64,000 bases of DNA from Histidinibacterium lentulum (GCF_003789055.1 NZ_ML119081.1:574440-638439); one strand, 5' to 3'; positions 52,240-61,157 are shown, counted from the first letter of the stretch. Notes: generated by a model not told the origin, from the sequence alone. Numbers and translations are program-made.

Positions 52240-53409
52240 ATGACCCCGGCACCGCAACTGGACACGACCACGCTTCTGACACCCGGCGACCCCGCGCCGA
52301 CCTTCACGCAGCGCAGTGTCAGCAACCCGCGGTTCACCTTCGACACGGCGGCGGGCCGTTATCTCGTCCTGTGCTTCTACGGCTCCGCGGCCGATCCCCA
52401 TTCCGAGGCCGCCCTCGCCGCAGCCCTTGCCCGCCCCGACATCTTCGACGACACGCGCGCCTCCTTCTTCGGCGTCAGCGTCGATCCCGAAGACGAGACC
52501 GCGGGGCGCATCACGAACCGCCTGCCCGGCTTCCGCCACTTCTGGGATTTCGACCTGACCGCCTCGCGTCTCTACGGCGTCGCGGCGCGGGACGCGGACC
52601 CCGGCTCAGGCCCCGTCGCGCTCATGCGGCAATGGGTGGTGATCGACCCCACCATGCGGGTCCTCGCCGCGATCCCGTTCCGCAACGACCGCAGCGACCT
52701 CGAGGAAGTCATGACGGTCCTCGACAGCCAGCCGCCCCCGGACCGCTACGCCGGCACCGAGATCATGGCGCCCGTGCTGTTTCTGCCGCGGGTCTTCGAA
52801 CCGGAGCTCTGCCGCCACCTGATCGACCTCTACGAGACGAACGGCGGCGAGGAGAGCGGCTTCATGCGCGAGATCGGCGGTCGGACCGTGGGCGTGCAGG
52901 ACCCTGGCTTCAAGCGGCGCAAGGATTGCACCATCGAGGACAAGGAGCTGATCGGCGCCCTGCAGACCCGCTTCCTGCGCCGCGTCGTGCCGGAGATCGC
53001 CAAGGTCCACCAGTTCCGCGTCACCCGGATGGAGCGCTATATCGTCAGCTGCTATTCGGCGGAGGACGGCGGGCATTTCCAGGCGCACCGGGACAACACG
53101 ACCAAGGGCACCGCGCACCGCCGCTTCGCCGTGTCGGTCAACCTCAACGACGATTTCGACGGCGGCGAGGTCAGCTTTCCGGAATACGGGACGCGAAGCT
53201 TCAAGGCCCCGCCGGGCGGCGCGGTGGTGTTCTCCTGCTCCCTTCTGCACAAGGTCAGCAAGGTCAGCCGCGGTCGCCGCTACGCCTTCCTGCCGTTCCT
53301 CTACGACGACGCCGCGGCCCGCATCCGCGAGGAGAATGCACGCTTTGTGGGAGAGAAGGGATCGGCCTATCGTGCCGCAACACCTGCGCCGGCGAACGAC
53401 CCAGCGTGA
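52240..53409 (+). CDS. Redoxin-like domain fused to 2-oxoglutarate/Fe(II) prolyl-hydroxylase-type oxygenase
   Basis: This 389-residue protein has two parts. Residues 8-160 look like a peroxiredoxin/thioredoxin fold (LTPGDPAPTFTQRS, YLVLCFYGSAADPHSE, FFGVSVDPEDE, QWVVIDP), but the peroxidatic Cys position reads Ala-Asp-Pro. Residues 170-365 form a 2OG-Fe(II) oxygenase with the iron ligands in HFQAHRDN, a distal His in LLHKVSKV, and the 2OG-binding Arg in RGRRYAFLPF. It probably hydroxylates a protein or small substrate in the cytosol. The ATG at 52240 is preceded by GAAGGG. It is divergent from the nuclease gene and 31 nt before the sigma factor gene. Confidence 0.87.
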   Translation: MTPAPQLDTTTLLTPGDPAPTFTQRSVSNPRFTFDTAAGRYLVLCFYGSAADPHSEAALAAALARPDIFDDTRASFFGVSVDPEDETAGRITNRLPGFRHFWDFDLTASRLYGVAARDADPGSGPVALMRQWVVIDPTMRVLAAIPFRNDRSDLEEVMTVLDSQPPPDRYAGTEIMAPVLFLPRVFEPELCRHLIDLYETNGGEESGFMREIGGRTVGVQDPGFKRRKDCTIEDKELIGALQTRFLRRVVPEIAKVHQFRVTRMERYIVSCYSAEDGGHFQAHRDNTTKGTAHRRFAVSVNLNDDFDGGEVSFPEYGTRSFKAPPGGAVVFSCSLLHKVSKVSRGRRYAFLPFLYDDAAARIREENARFVGEKGSAYRAATPAPANDPA

Positions 53410-53440
53410 TGCGCCGGTAGGGAAAGGGAGCCGCGCCGCG

Positions 53441-53983
53441 ATGGCCAGGGACGATCTCGATGTCGTGGGACAGCTCGACGCGCTGCGCCGTTACGCGCTC
53501 GTCCTGACGCGCGACGCGGAAAGCGCGGACGACCTCGTGCAGGCGACCTTCGTGCGGGCGCAGGAACGGCGGGAGACCTTCCGCGACGGATGCGACGTCA
53601 AGGTCTGGCTGATGACCATCCTGCACAATCTCTTCATCGACACCCGCCGAAGCCACCAGGCGGCGGAGGCGCGCGACCGCGCATGGGCCGAGACACGCCC
53701 GGCCTTCGTCGAGCCGTCGGGCGAGGGTGCGGCACGGCTGGCGCAGCTGCGCGCGGGGTTTCTGGCTCTCGCCCCGGACCAGCGCGAGGCCCTGCATCTC
53801 GTGGCCCTGGAGGGGCTCGCCGTGGCGGAGGCGGCGGCGATTCTCGGCATTCCCCAGGGGACCCTGATGTCCCGTGTGGCCCGCGCCCGCGCGGCGCTCC
53901 GGGCCTTCGAGGACGGCACAGGCGAGGCCGGGCCGGTCCCCTCTCTCAGGATCGTCGGAGGACGCGATGAGCGACAATCGTAA
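53441..53983 (+). CDS. ECF-family RNA polymerase sigma factor
   Basis: This 180-residue sigma factor has region 2 (LDALRRYALVLTRDAESADDLVQATFVRA, then VKVWLMTILHNLFIDTRR) and region 4 (LRAGFLALAPDQREALHLVALEGLAVAEAAAILGIPQGTLMSRVARARAALRAF). The size fits the ECF group. It overlaps the following membrane protein gene by 17 nt, the common sigma/anti-sigma arrangement. GGGAG lies 11 nt before the ATG, rather far. The regulon is unknown; the redoxin/oxygenase gene upstream and stress genes would be natural candidates (inference). Confidence 0.9.
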   Translation: MARDDLDVVGQLDALRRYALVLTRDAESADDLVQATFVRAQERRETFRDGCDVKVWLMTILHNLFIDTRRSHQAAEARDRAWAETRPAFVEPSGEGAARLAQLRAGFLALAPDQREALHLVALEGLAVAEAAAILGIPQGTLMSRVARARAALRAFEDGTGEAGPVPSLRIVGGRDERQS

Positions 53984-54746
53984 CGGTGGCCCCGATCTGG
54001 AGAGCGATCTCGAGGCCGACCTCCTCGCGGCTCTCGAGAGCCGACCCGATGCGGACCGGACATGGGCCGCGGTCGATCACCTCCTCAGACGGCCGGAGCG
54101 GGCGGCCGGGCTCCTGGAGGATGCGCGCAACACTGCCGCCCTGCGCCGCGCGCTCTCTCTGGCCGAGACTCCCTCCCCGGCAAGGCTGGTGGACGAGGCC
54201 CGACGCCTGCAGGATCGGCTGCGCCGCCAGCGCCTGATGCGGCGCGCAGCCCCGATCGCGGCGGCTGCCGTGCTCTTTGCCGCCGGTTGGGGCGGCCATG
54301 CAGCCTGGCAGGGCGCGGGCCCTCCCGCGCCGCACCCGCTGGTCGAGGCGGCCCTCGATGCCAAGGCGGCGCTGGAGCTGCGGCATGCGATGACGTCACA
54401 GGAAAAGAGCACCGTGCTGGACTCTCAGGAGATCAGCGCCGCCCTCGGGATCGACCTGCCGCCCCTGCCCGCCGACTGGACGCTCCGCGACGTGCAGATC
54501 GTCGCGACGCCCGACCGGCCGGGCCTGGCGCTCACCGTCGACGCCCCGGAGTTCGGGCGGATCCTGCTGATGGCCGTGGCGCGGCCCCCGAACGATCGGG
54601 ACGACCCGCCGACCTCGTTCGACTATCAGGGGAGGACCGTCGCGCTCTTCGAACGGGACCGCTCCGCCTTCGTGCTGATCGACGAGTCGGGCCACCCTGA
54701 GCAACTGGCCATGGGTGTGGGCCAGCTCTTCGCTCACAGCAACTGA
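53967..54746 (+). CDS. Probable anti-sigma factor, single membrane helix
   Basis: This 259-residue protein has an acidic N-terminal cytosolic part of about 93 residues (DLESDLEADLLAALESRPDADRTWAAVDHLL), one membrane helix near 94-114 (AAPIAAAAVLFAAGWGGHAAW), and a periplasmic domain of about 145 residues with DVQIVATPDRPGLALTV and FDYQGRTVALFE. It lacks the HxxxCxxC zinc motif of ZAS anti-sigma factors. The 17-nt overlap with the sigma gene and the topology support the role. The periplasmic part could sense envelope or redox stress. The sequence alone does not prove sigma binding. Confidence 0.75.
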   Translation: MSDNRNGGPDLESDLEADLLAALESRPDADRTWAAVDHLLRRPERAAGLLEDARNTAALRRALSLAETPSPARLVDEARRLQDRLRRQRLMRRAAPIAAAAVLFAAGWGGHAAWQGAGPPAPHPLVEAALDAKAALELRHAMTSQEKSTVLDSQEISAALGIDLPPLPADWTLRDVQIVATPDRPGLALTVDAPEFGRILLMAVARPPNDRDDPPTSFDYQGRTVALFERDRSAFVLIDESGHPEQLAMGVGQLFAHSN

Positions 54747-54749
54747 ATC

Positions 54750-54767
54750 GCCCGGCCCTGTCCGGGC
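54750..54767. terminator. Hairpin between convergent anti-sigma and ThuA-like genes
   Basis: GCCCGG (54750-54755) pairs with CCGGGC (54762-54767) over 6 nt, right after the anti-sigma stop. There is no T run, so this is a weak, possibly bidirectional end. Confidence 0.35.
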
Positions 54768-54785
54768 TCCGTCCGGCCGGCTGCC

Positions 54786-55514
54786 TCAGGCCGCCTGCGC
54801 CCGCGCTGCCTGCCGGCCTTCGGCCGCCCATATCGCGCCGCGCCGGATCATTTCGGTGACCTGCGGCATCTTCAGGTCGCGCAGTTCGTGTCCGATGGAG
54901 CAGTAGAACACCCGTCCCCGGTCCCAGCGCCTCGTCCACGTCACCGGGATCACCGTCCCCTCGATCCACCACAGGTGATCGCCGGAAAAGGTCGTCGTCG
55001 CCAGAACCTCGTTCGACGGGTCGGTGAGCATGTAATACTGCTCCGACCGGATGCGGAACGACCTGATCCCCCGCACAAGCGGATGGTCGGGTCTGCAGAT
55101 CGTCACGTCGTAGTCGATGTAATCCTCCTCGGGCTGGAGGTTGTCGGGCCAGCCCGGCGGATGCGCCACGAACTGCCCGCCAATGAGAAAATGATAGGTC
55201 GGCCGGTCGCGAAAGGCGTCACCCATGTGCCCGTGCCACCCGGCAAGGCCGCAGCCGTCGCCGATGAGCGTCAGCAGCCCCTTCTCCTCCTCGGCGGTCA
55301 TGTTTCCGAATTCCTCGCGGTGGCCGGAGCGGGCCGATGACCAGATCGGCGTGATCAGGTCCACGTCCGCCATGCCGGCAGGGTCCGCCAGCGGCGCCAG
55401 CGTGTCGTGCACCACGACATCGAAGCCGTTGTCGCGCAACAGCGCCTCGTACCAGTCCGCAAAGGCCGTGGGCGCATGGCCCTCCCAGCCGCCCACGAAA
55501 AGCGCTGCCTTCAT
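54786..55514 (-). CDS. ThuA-like (trehalose-utilisation family) protein
   Basis: This 242-residue protein with the ThuA/glutamine-amidotransferase-like fold starts KAALFVGGWEGHAPTAFADWYEALL. It has DLITPIWSSARSGHREEFGNMTAEEEKGLLTLIGDGCGLAGWHGHMGDAF, then FSGDHLWWIEGTVIPVTWTRRWDRGRVFYCSIGHELRD. ThuA proteins are linked to disaccharide and inositol-type sugar use with unsettled chemistry. It is the last gene of the ribose-type ABC operon, 15 nt after the ATPase gene, with AGGAG 8 nt before the ATG. The context suggests a step in the use of the imported sugar. Confidence 0.9.
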   Translation of the reverse strand: MKAALFVGGWEGHAPTAFADWYEALLRDNGFDVVVHDTLAPLADPAGMADVDLITPIWSSARSGHREEFGNMTAEEEKGLLTLIGDGCGLAGWHGHMGDAFRDRPTYHFLIGGQFVAHPPGWPDNLQPEEDYIDYDVTICRPDHPLVRGIRSFRIRSEQYYMLTDPSNEVLATTTFSGDHLWWIEGTVIPVTWTRRWDRGRVFYCSIGHELRDLKMPQVTEMIRRGAIWAAEGRQAARAQAA

Positions 55515-55529
55515 CGTCGGTCTCTCCTG

Positions 55530-57053
55530 TCAGGCCGGTTCGGCGACCGGCGCATCCCTGTCGGCGCGAATGCCGGAAATCGCCTGAATGAGGTTGTCCT
55601 CGGTCACCTCCTCGGAGGTGAAGGTCCGCATGATCCGCCCCGAATACATCGCCACGATCCTGTCCGAGACATGCAGCACCTCGGGCATCTCGGAGCTGAT
55701 GACGATGACCGCGTAGCCCTGCGCGGCAAGCTCCCGGATCAGCTTGTGGATCTCCGACTTGGAGCCCACGTCGATCCCGCGCGTCGGCTCGTCCACGATC
55801 AGCACCTCGGGATGCATCGACAGCCACTTGCCGATGACGATCTTCTGCTGGTTCCCGCCCGAGAGATTGCCCACCGTCTGACGCCACCCCGGCGTGCGGA
55901 TGTCCAGCCGGTCCCGGTACTGGTCGAAGATCGCGACCTCCGCCCCCTCGGCCACGAAGGGCCCCGCCTTCAGGTCGTCCACCTGCGGCAGGGTCATGTT
56001 GTCCCGGCAGTTCATTCCCAGCACCAGCCCCTGCCCCTTGCGGTCCTCCGGGACAAGGCTGATTCCCTTGGCGATGGCGTCGTGCGGTGACGATATCCGC
56101 ACCACCTCGCCGTTGAGCAGGATCTCCCCTCCCGAGGGATTGCGCAGGCCGAAAAGCGCCTCCGCGATCTCGGTCCGCCCCGCGCCAACCAGCCCGTAGA
56201 AGCCCAGCACCTCGCCCTTGCGGACCGAGAAGCTGACATCCTGGAAGAGCTTGCCGCAGCTCAGCCCGCGCACCTCCAGCGCAACGTCGCCCAGCTCGTG
56301 ATGCACCGTGTTCCGGCTCAGGTCGAGCGACCGGCCGATCATCAGCTGCGTGATCGCATCCTCGTCGGTCTCCGCCGTGTTCACCGTCCCCCGATAGGAG
56401 CCGTCCCTCAGCACGCTGATCCGGTCGGTAATCTTGAAGATCTCTTCCATCCGGTGGGAGATGTAGATGATCCCCACGCCACTGCCGCGCAGGTCGGCGA
56501 TCACGTCGAAGAGCACCGACTTCTCCGCATCGGTCAGCGAGGCCGTGGGTTCGTCGAAGATCACCGCCTTCGCATCCACCGTCAGCGCGCGGGCGATCTC
56601 AACCATCTGCTGGTTGGCGATCGACAGCGACCCCACGATGGTGCGCGCGTCGAAGCCGACCTTAAGCTTCTTCAGGATCGCGTCCGTCCGCGCATAGAGC
56701 GTCTGCCAGTCCACGAGACCGAACCGTCTGCGCGGCAGCTCCCCGAGGTAGATGTTCTCCGCCACCGTCAGCTCCGTGGCGAGGCTCAGCTCCTGGTGGA
56801 TGAAGACGATCCCCTGGGCCTTCGCCTCCATGGGCGTGCGCATGGTGACGGGCTTTTCCTCCACCACGATGCGGCCCTCGTCGGGCTGGTAGATGCCGCC
56901 CAGCACCTTCATCAGCGTGGATTTCCCGGCGCCGTTCTCGCCCATCAGGGCGTGCACCTCTCCGGGCATGACCTCGAAGGACACGCCGTCGAGGGCGCGG
57001 ACACCGGGAAAGGTCTTGACGATGTTCTCGAGACGAAGCGCGGGCGCGGTCAT
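55530..57053 (-). CDS. Sugar ABC transporter ATP-binding protein (RbsA/CUT2 type)
   Basis: This 507-residue protein has two fused ABC domains. The first holds Walker A GENGAGKSTLMKVLGG, the signature LSIANQQMVEIARAL and Walker B VIFDEPTASLTD. The second begins near 260 with a degenerate Walker A GLVGAGRTEIAEALFG, then NLSGGNQQKIVIGKWL and LIVDEPTRGIDVG, the usual RbsA asymmetry. It powers the two permeases encoded upstream and overlaps the nearer one by 4 nt. The ATG is at 57051-57053. Confidence 0.95.
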   Translation of the reverse strand: MTAPALRLENIVKTFPGVRALDGVSFEVMPGEVHALMGENGAGKSTLMKVLGGIYQPDEGRIVVEEKPVTMRTPMEAKAQGIVFIHQELSLATELTVAENIYLGELPRRRFGLVDWQTLYARTDAILKKLKVGFDARTIVGSLSIANQQMVEIARALTVDAKAVIFDEPTASLTDAEKSVLFDVIADLRGSGVGIIYISHRMEEIFKITDRISVLRDGSYRGTVNTAETDEDAITQLMIGRSLDLSRNTVHHELGDVALEVRGLSCGKLFQDVSFSVRKGEVLGFYGLVGAGRTEIAEALFGLRNPSGGEILLNGEVVRISSPHDAIAKGISLVPEDRKGQGLVLGMNCRDNMTLPQVDDLKAGPFVAEGAEVAIFDQYRDRLDIRTPGWRQTVGNLSGGNQQKIVIGKWLSMHPEVLIVDEPTRGIDVGSKSEIHKLIRELAAQGYAVIVISSEMPEVLHVSDRIVAMYSGRIMRTFTSEEVTEDNLIQAISGIRADRDAPVAEPA

Positions 57054-58051
57054 GTCTTCAGGGCCTCCCTGCCCTTCACGTTCAGCTGCCGGTCGAGGAA
57101 CAGCACGGCGATCAGGATGAGACCGATCACGAGGTTCACCGTCTCCGTCGCGGCGCCCATGTGGCCGAGGCCCTTGCGCAGCACCTGGATCGCGATGACA
57201 CCGCCAAGGGTGGAGATCACGTTGCCCGATCCCCCCGCCAGCTTCGTGCCGCCCAGCACCACCGCAGTGATGACCCACAACTCGTAGAGCTGCCCGTCGT
57301 TGGGGTTCACCGATCCGCTCTCGGAATAGAAGACCACCGCCGACAGCGCCGCGAGAAAGCCGATGATGACGAAGTTGATCAGCATGTGCGGCCCCACGCG
57401 GATGCCCGCGTTCACCGCCGCCTCGCGGTTGTTGCCGATGGCATAGGCATTGCGCCCGTGCACCGTCTTGGTGCTCAGGAACCACATGAAGAGCGTGACC
57501 GCGAGCAGGAACCACGTCGGCGTGTGCAGCCCGAGGAACTGCGCCTCGGCGAAATCGACCAGCGTCCAGTTGAGATTGCTGGTCGGCTGCTCGCCGTTGT
57601 ACATGAAGACAAGGCCCCGGTAGCCCAGCATCGAGCCCAGCGTGACGATGAACGCATCGACCCCGGTCTTCCACACGATCAGTCCGTTGATCGCGCCCAG
57701 AAGCGCCCCGACCGCCAGAGCGAAGAACCAGGCAAGGGGGATCGCCCAGTCTCCCATGGCCGCCATGAAGGGCCAGCTCATGCTGTCGAGCAGCACGACG
57801 GCTGCCAGGGCGAAGGTGGCGCCGACGCTGAGGTCGATGTTCCCGTTGATCATGATCAGCGTCATGCCCATGGCGATGATGCCGATGGGGGCGGCCTGCT
57901 TCAGCGTCAGAAGAAGGTTGTCGGGCGCGAGGAACGGCGTGTTCGACGTGGACACCATGTCGCCCACGATGCCGAAGAAGGCGAGTTCCAGCAGGACGAA
58001 GGCCCAGATCGCGCCCGTGCGCAGGAAGGTGGAAAGGCTTCCGGGTTTCAT
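57050..58051 (-). CDS. Sugar ABC transporter permease (RbsC/CUT2 type)
   Basis: This 333-residue permease of the BPD_transp_2 family has eight to ten helices. It starts KPGSLSTFLRTGAIWAFVLLELAFFGIV. Conserved patches are GMTLIMINGNIDLSVGATFALAAVV, FIVTLGSMLGYRGLVFMYN, RNAYAIGNNREAAVNAGIRV and VLGGTKLAGGSGNVISTLGGVIAIQVL. It is the second of two permease genes, 10 nt downstream of the first. The two permeases are similar and probably form a heterodimer. Confidence 0.92.
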   Translation of the reverse strand: MKPGSLSTFLRTGAIWAFVLLELAFFGIVGDMVSTSNTPFLAPDNLLLTLKQAAPIGIIAMGMTLIMINGNIDLSVGATFALAAVVLLDSMSWPFMAAMGDWAIPLAWFFALAVGALLGAINGLIVWKTGVDAFIVTLGSMLGYRGLVFMYNGEQPTSNLNWTLVDFAEAQFLGLHTPTWFLLAVTLFMWFLSTKTVHGRNAYAIGNNREAAVNAGIRVGPHMLINFVIIGFLAALSAVVFYSESGSVNPNDGQLYELWVITAVVLGGTKLAGGSGNVISTLGGVIAIQVLRKGLGHMGAATETVNLVIGLILIAVLFLDRQLNVKGREALKT

Positions 58052-58061
58052 GGTCTCGCCC

Positions 58062-59108
58062 TCACGCTATCGGAGACAGGAGCCGGCCGCGCTTGGCCGC
58101 GATGTCGAGCCAGACCGCCAGGATGATGATGACCCAGGTCACGACGTACTGGACGTAGAACTGCAGCCCCACCAGCAGCAGACCGTTCTGGATGAACCCC
58201 AGGATCAGCACACCGATGACGGTCTTGAAGATCGTGCCCGACCCCCCCAGCAGCGAGGCACCGCCCAGGATCACCGCCGCCAGCACCTCCAGCTCCATGC
58301 CCTGTCCCACCGTGTTCTGGCTGCCCAGCGAGCGGGAGGCCTGCAACAGCCCCGCCGTCGCCACGCAGAAGGCCGAGATGAGGTAGCAGGTGAACACCGT
58401 GCGTGCCCTGCGGATGCCCGAGAAGGTCGCCGCCGTGCCGTTGCCGCCCACGGCATAGACCTTTCGTCCGAACGGTGTCTTCGCCAGCATGATCCCGAGG
58501 AGCGAGGCCAGCAGCAGGAAGATCAGGATCGGCATCGGGATGCCCAGCACCCGCTCCTGACCGAAGACGGAGAACCAGGTGCCCGCCTTGTCGGCGATGT
58601 CCATGTTCTTGCCGCCCGACCAGGTCAGCGTCAGGCCGTGGATCGCCGACAGCATCCCCAACGTGACGATGAGCGAATTGAGCTTCAGATAACCCACGAG
58701 AAAGCCGTTGAACGCGCCGAGACAGAGCGTCAGCGCGAACATCGCCGGAATGGCCAGGCCCGGACCGATCTGGTCGTGCAGGTCCAGCACCACGATGGTG
58801 GAGAACGACATCATCGACCCGACCGACAGGTCGAGATTGCCCGAGATCACCACGAAGGTGACCCCGAGCGCCATCACGCCGAGGATCGCCGAGGACCGGA
58901 TCACGCCCAGCACGTTGTCGGGGCTGATGAACCGCTCGTTGGCGAGCGTGAAGCCGATCATGAAGAGGACGAAGGCCACGAGGATGCCCTGTCGCGCAAG
59001 GAACCCCGCGATGCCCGCCTTGCTCAGCCCGCCCGCCGGCGTCGCGGCCGTCGTCCCGCCCCGGGCCGCGCTGCCGGTCGACGGGGTCTTTTCGCTCGCC
59101 TCGGTCAT
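58062..59108 (-). CDS. Sugar ABC transporter permease (RbsC/CUT2 type)
   Basis: This 348-residue permease has a longer cytosolic start (about 40 residues rich in Ala, Gly and Thr) before the first helix (ILVAFVLFMIGFTLANERF). Family patches are GVTFVVISGNLDLSVGSMMSFSTIVV, IVTLGMLSAIHGLTLTWSGG, RKVYAVGGNGTAATFSGI and ILGGASLLGGSGTIFKTVIGVLILGFIQNGL. It lies 21 nt downstream of the SDR gene and before its partner permease. Confidence 0.92.
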   Translation of the reverse strand: MTEASEKTPSTGSAARGGTTAATPAGGLSKAGIAGFLARQGILVAFVLFMIGFTLANERFISPDNVLGVIRSSAILGVMALGVTFVVISGNLDLSVGSMMSFSTIVVLDLHDQIGPGLAIPAMFALTLCLGAFNGFLVGYLKLNSLIVTLGMLSAIHGLTLTWSGGKNMDIADKAGTWFSVFGQERVLGIPMPILIFLLLASLLGIMLAKTPFGRKVYAVGGNGTAATFSGIRRARTVFTCYLISAFCVATAGLLQASRSLGSQNTVGQGMELEVLAAVILGGASLLGGSGTIFKTVIGVLILGFIQNGLLLVGLQFYVQYVVTWVIIILAVWLDIAAKRGRLLSPIA

Positions 59109-59129
59109 CCTGCATTCTCCTCCCAGCCC

Positions 59130-59927
59130 TCAGACCAGTGTCATGCCGCCGTCGATCATCACGATCTGCCCGGTCATGTAGTCGCTGTCCGCCGACGCGA
59201 GGAACGTCGTCGTCCCCGTGATGTCGGCCGGCCGCGCGACCCGTCCCCGCAGGATCTCCGCGGAGAATTCCTCCATCGCCTGACCCGGCCTCTGCGCCGC
59301 GCCGATCTCCATGAGGTCGCGGTCGACCTCCTCCCACATCTCGGTCGCCACGACGCCGGGGGCGAACCCCGTGACGGTGATATCATGCTTCGCCAGATCC
59401 CGGGCCGCAGACTGCGTCAATGACACGACCGCCCATTTGGAGGCGCAATAAGGTGCCACGTTGTCGAAGCCCTGCCGGCTCGCGATCGAGGCGGTGTTGA
59501 CGATCTTGCCGCCCGACCCCTGGGCGATCATCTGGCGCGCCGCCTCCTGCATCCCGATCAGGCAGCCGAGCCCGTTCACCCCCATGATGAAATTCCAGTT
59601 CGACTCGGTCACGTCGAGAAAATTCATCGGCTTGTTCACGCCCGCGTTGTTGAACTTCACGTCGAGCTTGCCGAAGGCCTCGACCGTCCGGTCGATCATC
59701 GCCCGGACCTGCGCCCGGTCGGTCACGTCGACCGCGGCATGGGCGACCTTGCCGCCCCCCGCCTCGGCCCGCGCCCGGTTCGCCTCGGCGACCTCCGCCA
59801 CCTGTGCCCCGTTGATGTCCGCGAAACAGACGTCCGCGCCCTCGTCCAGCAGCGCCTCGCCAATGGCACGTCCGATGCCGCGCGCCGCACCCGTGACGAT
59901 GCACGAGCGCCCCGTAACTCTTCCCAT
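59130..59927 (-). CDS. Short-chain dehydrogenase/reductase of the sugar ABC operon
   Basis: This 265-residue classical SDR has TGAARGIG, FADINGAQ (an Asp that favours NAD), NNAGVNKP, TASIASRQG with the catalytic Ser, and YCASK as the Tyr-Lys pair. It ends ASADSDYMTGQIVMIDGGMTLV. It is close in pattern to the SDR at 62998 (both have N-x-GxNKP, a SIASR block, and SDSDYMTGQ before the end). GGAGG lies just before the ATG at 59925-59927. It probably oxidises the imported sugar or polyol. Confidence 0.9.
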   Translation of the reverse strand: MGRVTGRSCIVTGAARGIGRAIGEALLDEGADVCFADINGAQVAEVAEANRARAEAGGGKVAHAAVDVTDRAQVRAMIDRTVEAFGKLDVKFNNAGVNKPMNFLDVTESNWNFIMGVNGLGCLIGMQEAARQMIAQGSGGKIVNTASIASRQGFDNVAPYCASKWAVVSLTQSAARDLAKHDITVTGFAPGVVATEMWEEVDRDLMEIGAAQRPGQAMEEFSAEILRGRVARPADITGTTTFLASADSDYMTGQIVMIDGGMTLV

Positions 59928-59961
59928 GACCCCTCCCAGGTCTTCAGGCCCCTGAAAGGTA

Positions 59962-59991
59962 CCGGGCGCAGGAAACCTTCCCCGCGCCCGG
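59962..59991 (-). other. Hairpin between binding-protein and SDR genes
   Basis: CCGGGCGC (59962-59969) pairs with GCGCCCGG (59984-59991) over a 14-nt loop, 16 nt after the binding-protein stop. It resembles in position the hairpins behind the other two binding-protein genes of the window. Confidence 0.65.
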
Positions 59992-60007
59992 CGCCCCGGG
60001 AGGTGCG

Positions 60008-60967
60008 TCAGAACACGGGCTTCGTGAACTCGCCCATGTTGTCCTGGGTGATCTTGGGCGTGTCGAAGTAGTTCAGGAACGGCACGTCCTCGCCGTTCAG
60101 GATGTCGAGCGCGGTCTGCAGCGCGGCCTCGGCATCGTCGACCGGCGACTGGTAGATCGAGCCCCAGTAGTCGCCCGCCTCCATCGCCTCGTAGCCCACG
60201 GCGAAGTTGGTCGCGCCCACGAAGACGATGTCGCCCGCCCGGTCCGCGGCCCGCGCCGCGTTCAGCGCGCCGACGCCCATGTTGTCGTCGCCGGAATAGA
60301 CGCCGTCGATATCGTCGTACTTGACCAGGAAGGCCTCCATCACCTGCTGGCTCTTCTCGCGGTTCCAGTCGCCGGGCTGGGTCTCGACAAGCGTCACGTT
60401 CGGGCAGACCTCGGGCAGGCGCTCCTCGAAGCCCTGTGCCCGCTCGATGGCGGTCGTATAGCCGGGCTGGCCGCTGATCTGCACGATCTGCGCCTCGTCC
60501 TCGATGCCCATTTCGGTGAAGCGGTCGCACATGATCTCGGCGGCGCGCTGGCCCTGGGTGATGTTGTCCGGACCCGAGAAGGAGCGGATGAAATCAAAGC
60601 CCTGCTCGGCGATGTTCGAGTTCGTGATGACGACGGGAATGTCTTCCTGGAAGGCCTTGCGCACCGCGGGGATCACGGCCTCGCCGTTGGTCGGCCAGAT
60701 GATCATGGCGTCGACCTGCTGCTGGATCAGGTCCTCGATCTGCGCGATCTGCCGCGCCACGTCGCCGCCCGCGTCGAGCACCACGACCTGCACGTCGTCG
60801 TTCGCCTCGGCGGCGGCGATGAAGGCCTGCTCGTAGGTGGTCTGATAGCTGTCGACGCCCACGTTGTTCTGCGTGATGCCGATGGTGTACTGCTGTGCGG
60901 CCGCGGCACTGCCGAGGGCTGCGAGCGCGGTCGTCGCGGCCAGCGCGGCCAGGGTCTTGGCTTTCAT
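60008..60967 (-). CDS. Sugar ABC transporter substrate-binding protein (RbsB type, Peripla_BP_4)
   Basis: This 319-residue periplasmic protein has a signal peptide (MKAKTLAALAATTALAALGSAAAA) and then QYTIGITQNNVGVDSYQTTYEQAFIAAAE. It continues with VDAMIIWPTNGEAVIPAVRKAFQEDIPVVITNSN, typical of type-1 sugar-binding proteins, and GVYSGDDNMGVGALNAARAA in the C-terminal lobe. GGGAGG lies 8 nt before the ATG. It is the first gene of the operon and faces the wHTH-binding-protein regulator across a 212-nt region. Confidence 0.93.
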   Translation of the reverse strand: MKAKTLAALAATTALAALGSAAAAQQYTIGITQNNVGVDSYQTTYEQAFIAAAEANDDVQVVVLDAGGDVARQIAQIEDLIQQQVDAMIIWPTNGEAVIPAVRKAFQEDIPVVITNSNIAEQGFDFIRSFSGPDNITQGQRAAEIMCDRFTEMGIEDEAQIVQISGQPGYTTAIERAQGFEERLPEVCPNVTLVETQPGDWNREKSQQVMEAFLVKYDDIDGVYSGDDNMGVGALNAARAADRAGDIVFVGATNFAVGYEAMEAGDYWGSIYQSPVDDAEAALQTALDILNGEDVPFLNYFDTPKITQDNMGEFTKPVF

Positions 60968-61060
60968 GTTGGGTCCTCCCCTTTGGTGTTCCGTCCGGGC
61001 TGTCTGCCCTCCTCCGGGCGGCGAGAATCGCTCGCGACAGCTCCTGCCCTACAGTTTCAA

Positions 61061-61157
61061 ATCGGACAAACCGTTGTTCCGTCATTTTGTCCATTTCGGA
61101 CATTCCTGATATCCATATCGGACAAGTGCGCGATGTCCCCGGATATCGTTTTGGACG
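61061..61157. promoter_or_regulatory. Cluster of GGACA/TGTCC elements between the sugar operon and the regulator
   Basis: The region is AT-richer than its surroundings and holds repeated elements. These are ATCGGACAAA (61061-61070), the inverted pair TGTCC-ATTTC-GGACA (61088-61102), a wider inverted pair GGACA (61120-61124) with TGTCC (61134-61138), and TTTTGGACGAT (61149-61159 region). Four elements share the AT-flanked GGACA core. They are the probable binding sites of the regulator encoded at 61180 and may control both divergent transcripts. Confidence 0.6.
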
